From Halobacillus sp. A1 (GTDB lineage: Bacteria; Bacillota; Bacilli; Bacillales; Halobacillaceae), in NCBI RefSeq assembly GCF_024189295.1, contig NZ_JAIZEN010000005.1:62001-126000 (forward strand): a stretch of 64,000 bases of DNA, given 5' to 3'. A model generated the notes under the pieces. The model saw only the letters and a program-made list of their open reading frames with translations, had not been told where the DNA came from and searched no databases. Shown one piece after another: positions 63,631 through 64,000 of this stretch; the first letter of the stretch is position 1, and each line of letters starts with the position of its first letter. Made by a program: the position numbers and the translations under genes.

Positions 63631-63635
63631 TAGCT

Positions 63636-63667
63636 TGAAAACCGTGTCTAATCAGGCACGGTTTTCC
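63636..63667 (+). terminator. intrinsic terminator after sucD
   Basis: GAAAACCGTG pairs with CACGGTTTTC around TCTAATCAGG, followed by a modest T-rich stretch. Confidence 0.75.
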
Positions 63668-63695
63668 TTATAATTTATGGAAATGAGGATGGTAC

Positions 63696-64000
63696 ATGAA
63701 CTTGCAAAAAGAAGCATTAATTACATTGCACGATTGCCCATACGTCACCAGATCTATGCTTAAAAGAATGATGAAAATTGAAGGACTTCTTACATCTCTC
63801 CCCAGCTTGACTCCTGCTGAAATCACAAAAGAGACATCTCTCCCCCTGGAACGTTCTGCGGCTATTTTCAAATACATCGAGAATCCCAATATAATGAAGA
63901 AACTCGACATAAATCGATCCCAATATAAGTTTATTACACTATTTGATAAAGAATATCCAGCTGTTTTGAGAAATATCCCCGATCCCCCTCTTGTTCTTTA
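63696..64000 (+). CDS. dprA: DprA (Smf), DNA processing protein, 5' part
   Basis: DprA loads RecA onto incoming single-stranded DNA in transformation. The frame is open to the window edge for 101 codons, starting MNLQKEALITLHDCPYVTRS. The N-terminal helical domain is followed by DKEYPAVLRNIPDPPLVL, the segment that leads into the Rossmann fold in DprA. ATGAGGATGG gives a moderate ribosome site. sucD-dprA is the standard order. The catalytic part lies beyond the window. Confidence 0.93.
   Translation, partial: MNLQKEALITLHDCPYVTRSMLKRMMKIEGLLTSLPSLTPAEITKETSLPLERSAAIFKYIENPNIMKKLDINRSQYKFITLFDKEYPAVLRNIPDPPLVL

Overview
The window is a stretch of core chromosome from a low-GC Gram-positive, endospore-forming member of the Bacillaceae. 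Gene order follows the Bacillus subtilis ylmH-divIVA-ileS to sucCD-dprA region almost gene for gene, and spoVM marks a spore former. Very acidic extensions on FtsY and on the extracellular part of PrkC, plus Bacillaceae-type intergenic palindromes, suggest a moderately halophilic genus such as Halobacillus or a relative. That genus call is inference.

Layout. 1-7037: ylmH, divIVA, ileS with a T-box leader, a 1.07 kb non-coding block built of inverted palindromic repeats, lspA and rluD. 7038-18840: the full pyrimidine operon pyrR-pyrP-pyrB-pyrC-pyrAA-pyrAB-pyrK-pyrD-pyrF-pyrE, with three PyrR-dependent attenuators ahead of pyrR, pyrP and pyrB. 18841-34600: a small membrane protein, rqcH (minus strand), yicC/yloC, remA, gmk, rpoZ, coaBC, priA, fmt, rsmB, prpC, prkC, rsgA, rpe, thiN and the 26-codon spoVM. 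34610-46790: rpmB (minus), the Asp23-family gene yloU, fakA, a purine-type permease (minus), sdaAB-sdaAA, recG, and the FapR-controlled lipid genes fapR-plsX-fabD-fabG-acpP followed by rnc. 46837-56803: a UPF0435 gene (minus), smc, ftsY, ylxM, ffh, rpsP, khpA, ylqD, rimM, trmD and rplS. 56804-64000: a palindromic repeat, lepB, rbgA, rnhB, the FliK/FlhB-like pair ylqG-ylqH, sucC-sucD and the 5' part of dprA.

The genes group into de novo UMP synthesis, fatty-acid and phospholipid synthesis, protein targeting (FtsY, Ffh, YlxM, signal peptidases), ribosome parts and maturation (S16, L19, L28, RimM, RbgA, RsgA, TrmD, RsmB), ribosome rescue (RqcH, YlmH), Ser/Thr signalling (PrpC/PrkC) and genome maintenance (SMC, RecG, PriA, RNase HII, DprA). 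No CRISPR array, prophage, transposase, rRNA or tRNA gene was seen. The least explained parts are the repeat blocks at 4767-5505 and about 56847-56998, the orphan FliK/FlhB-like pair, the non-AUG start of pyrF and a changed DR motif in RqcH.
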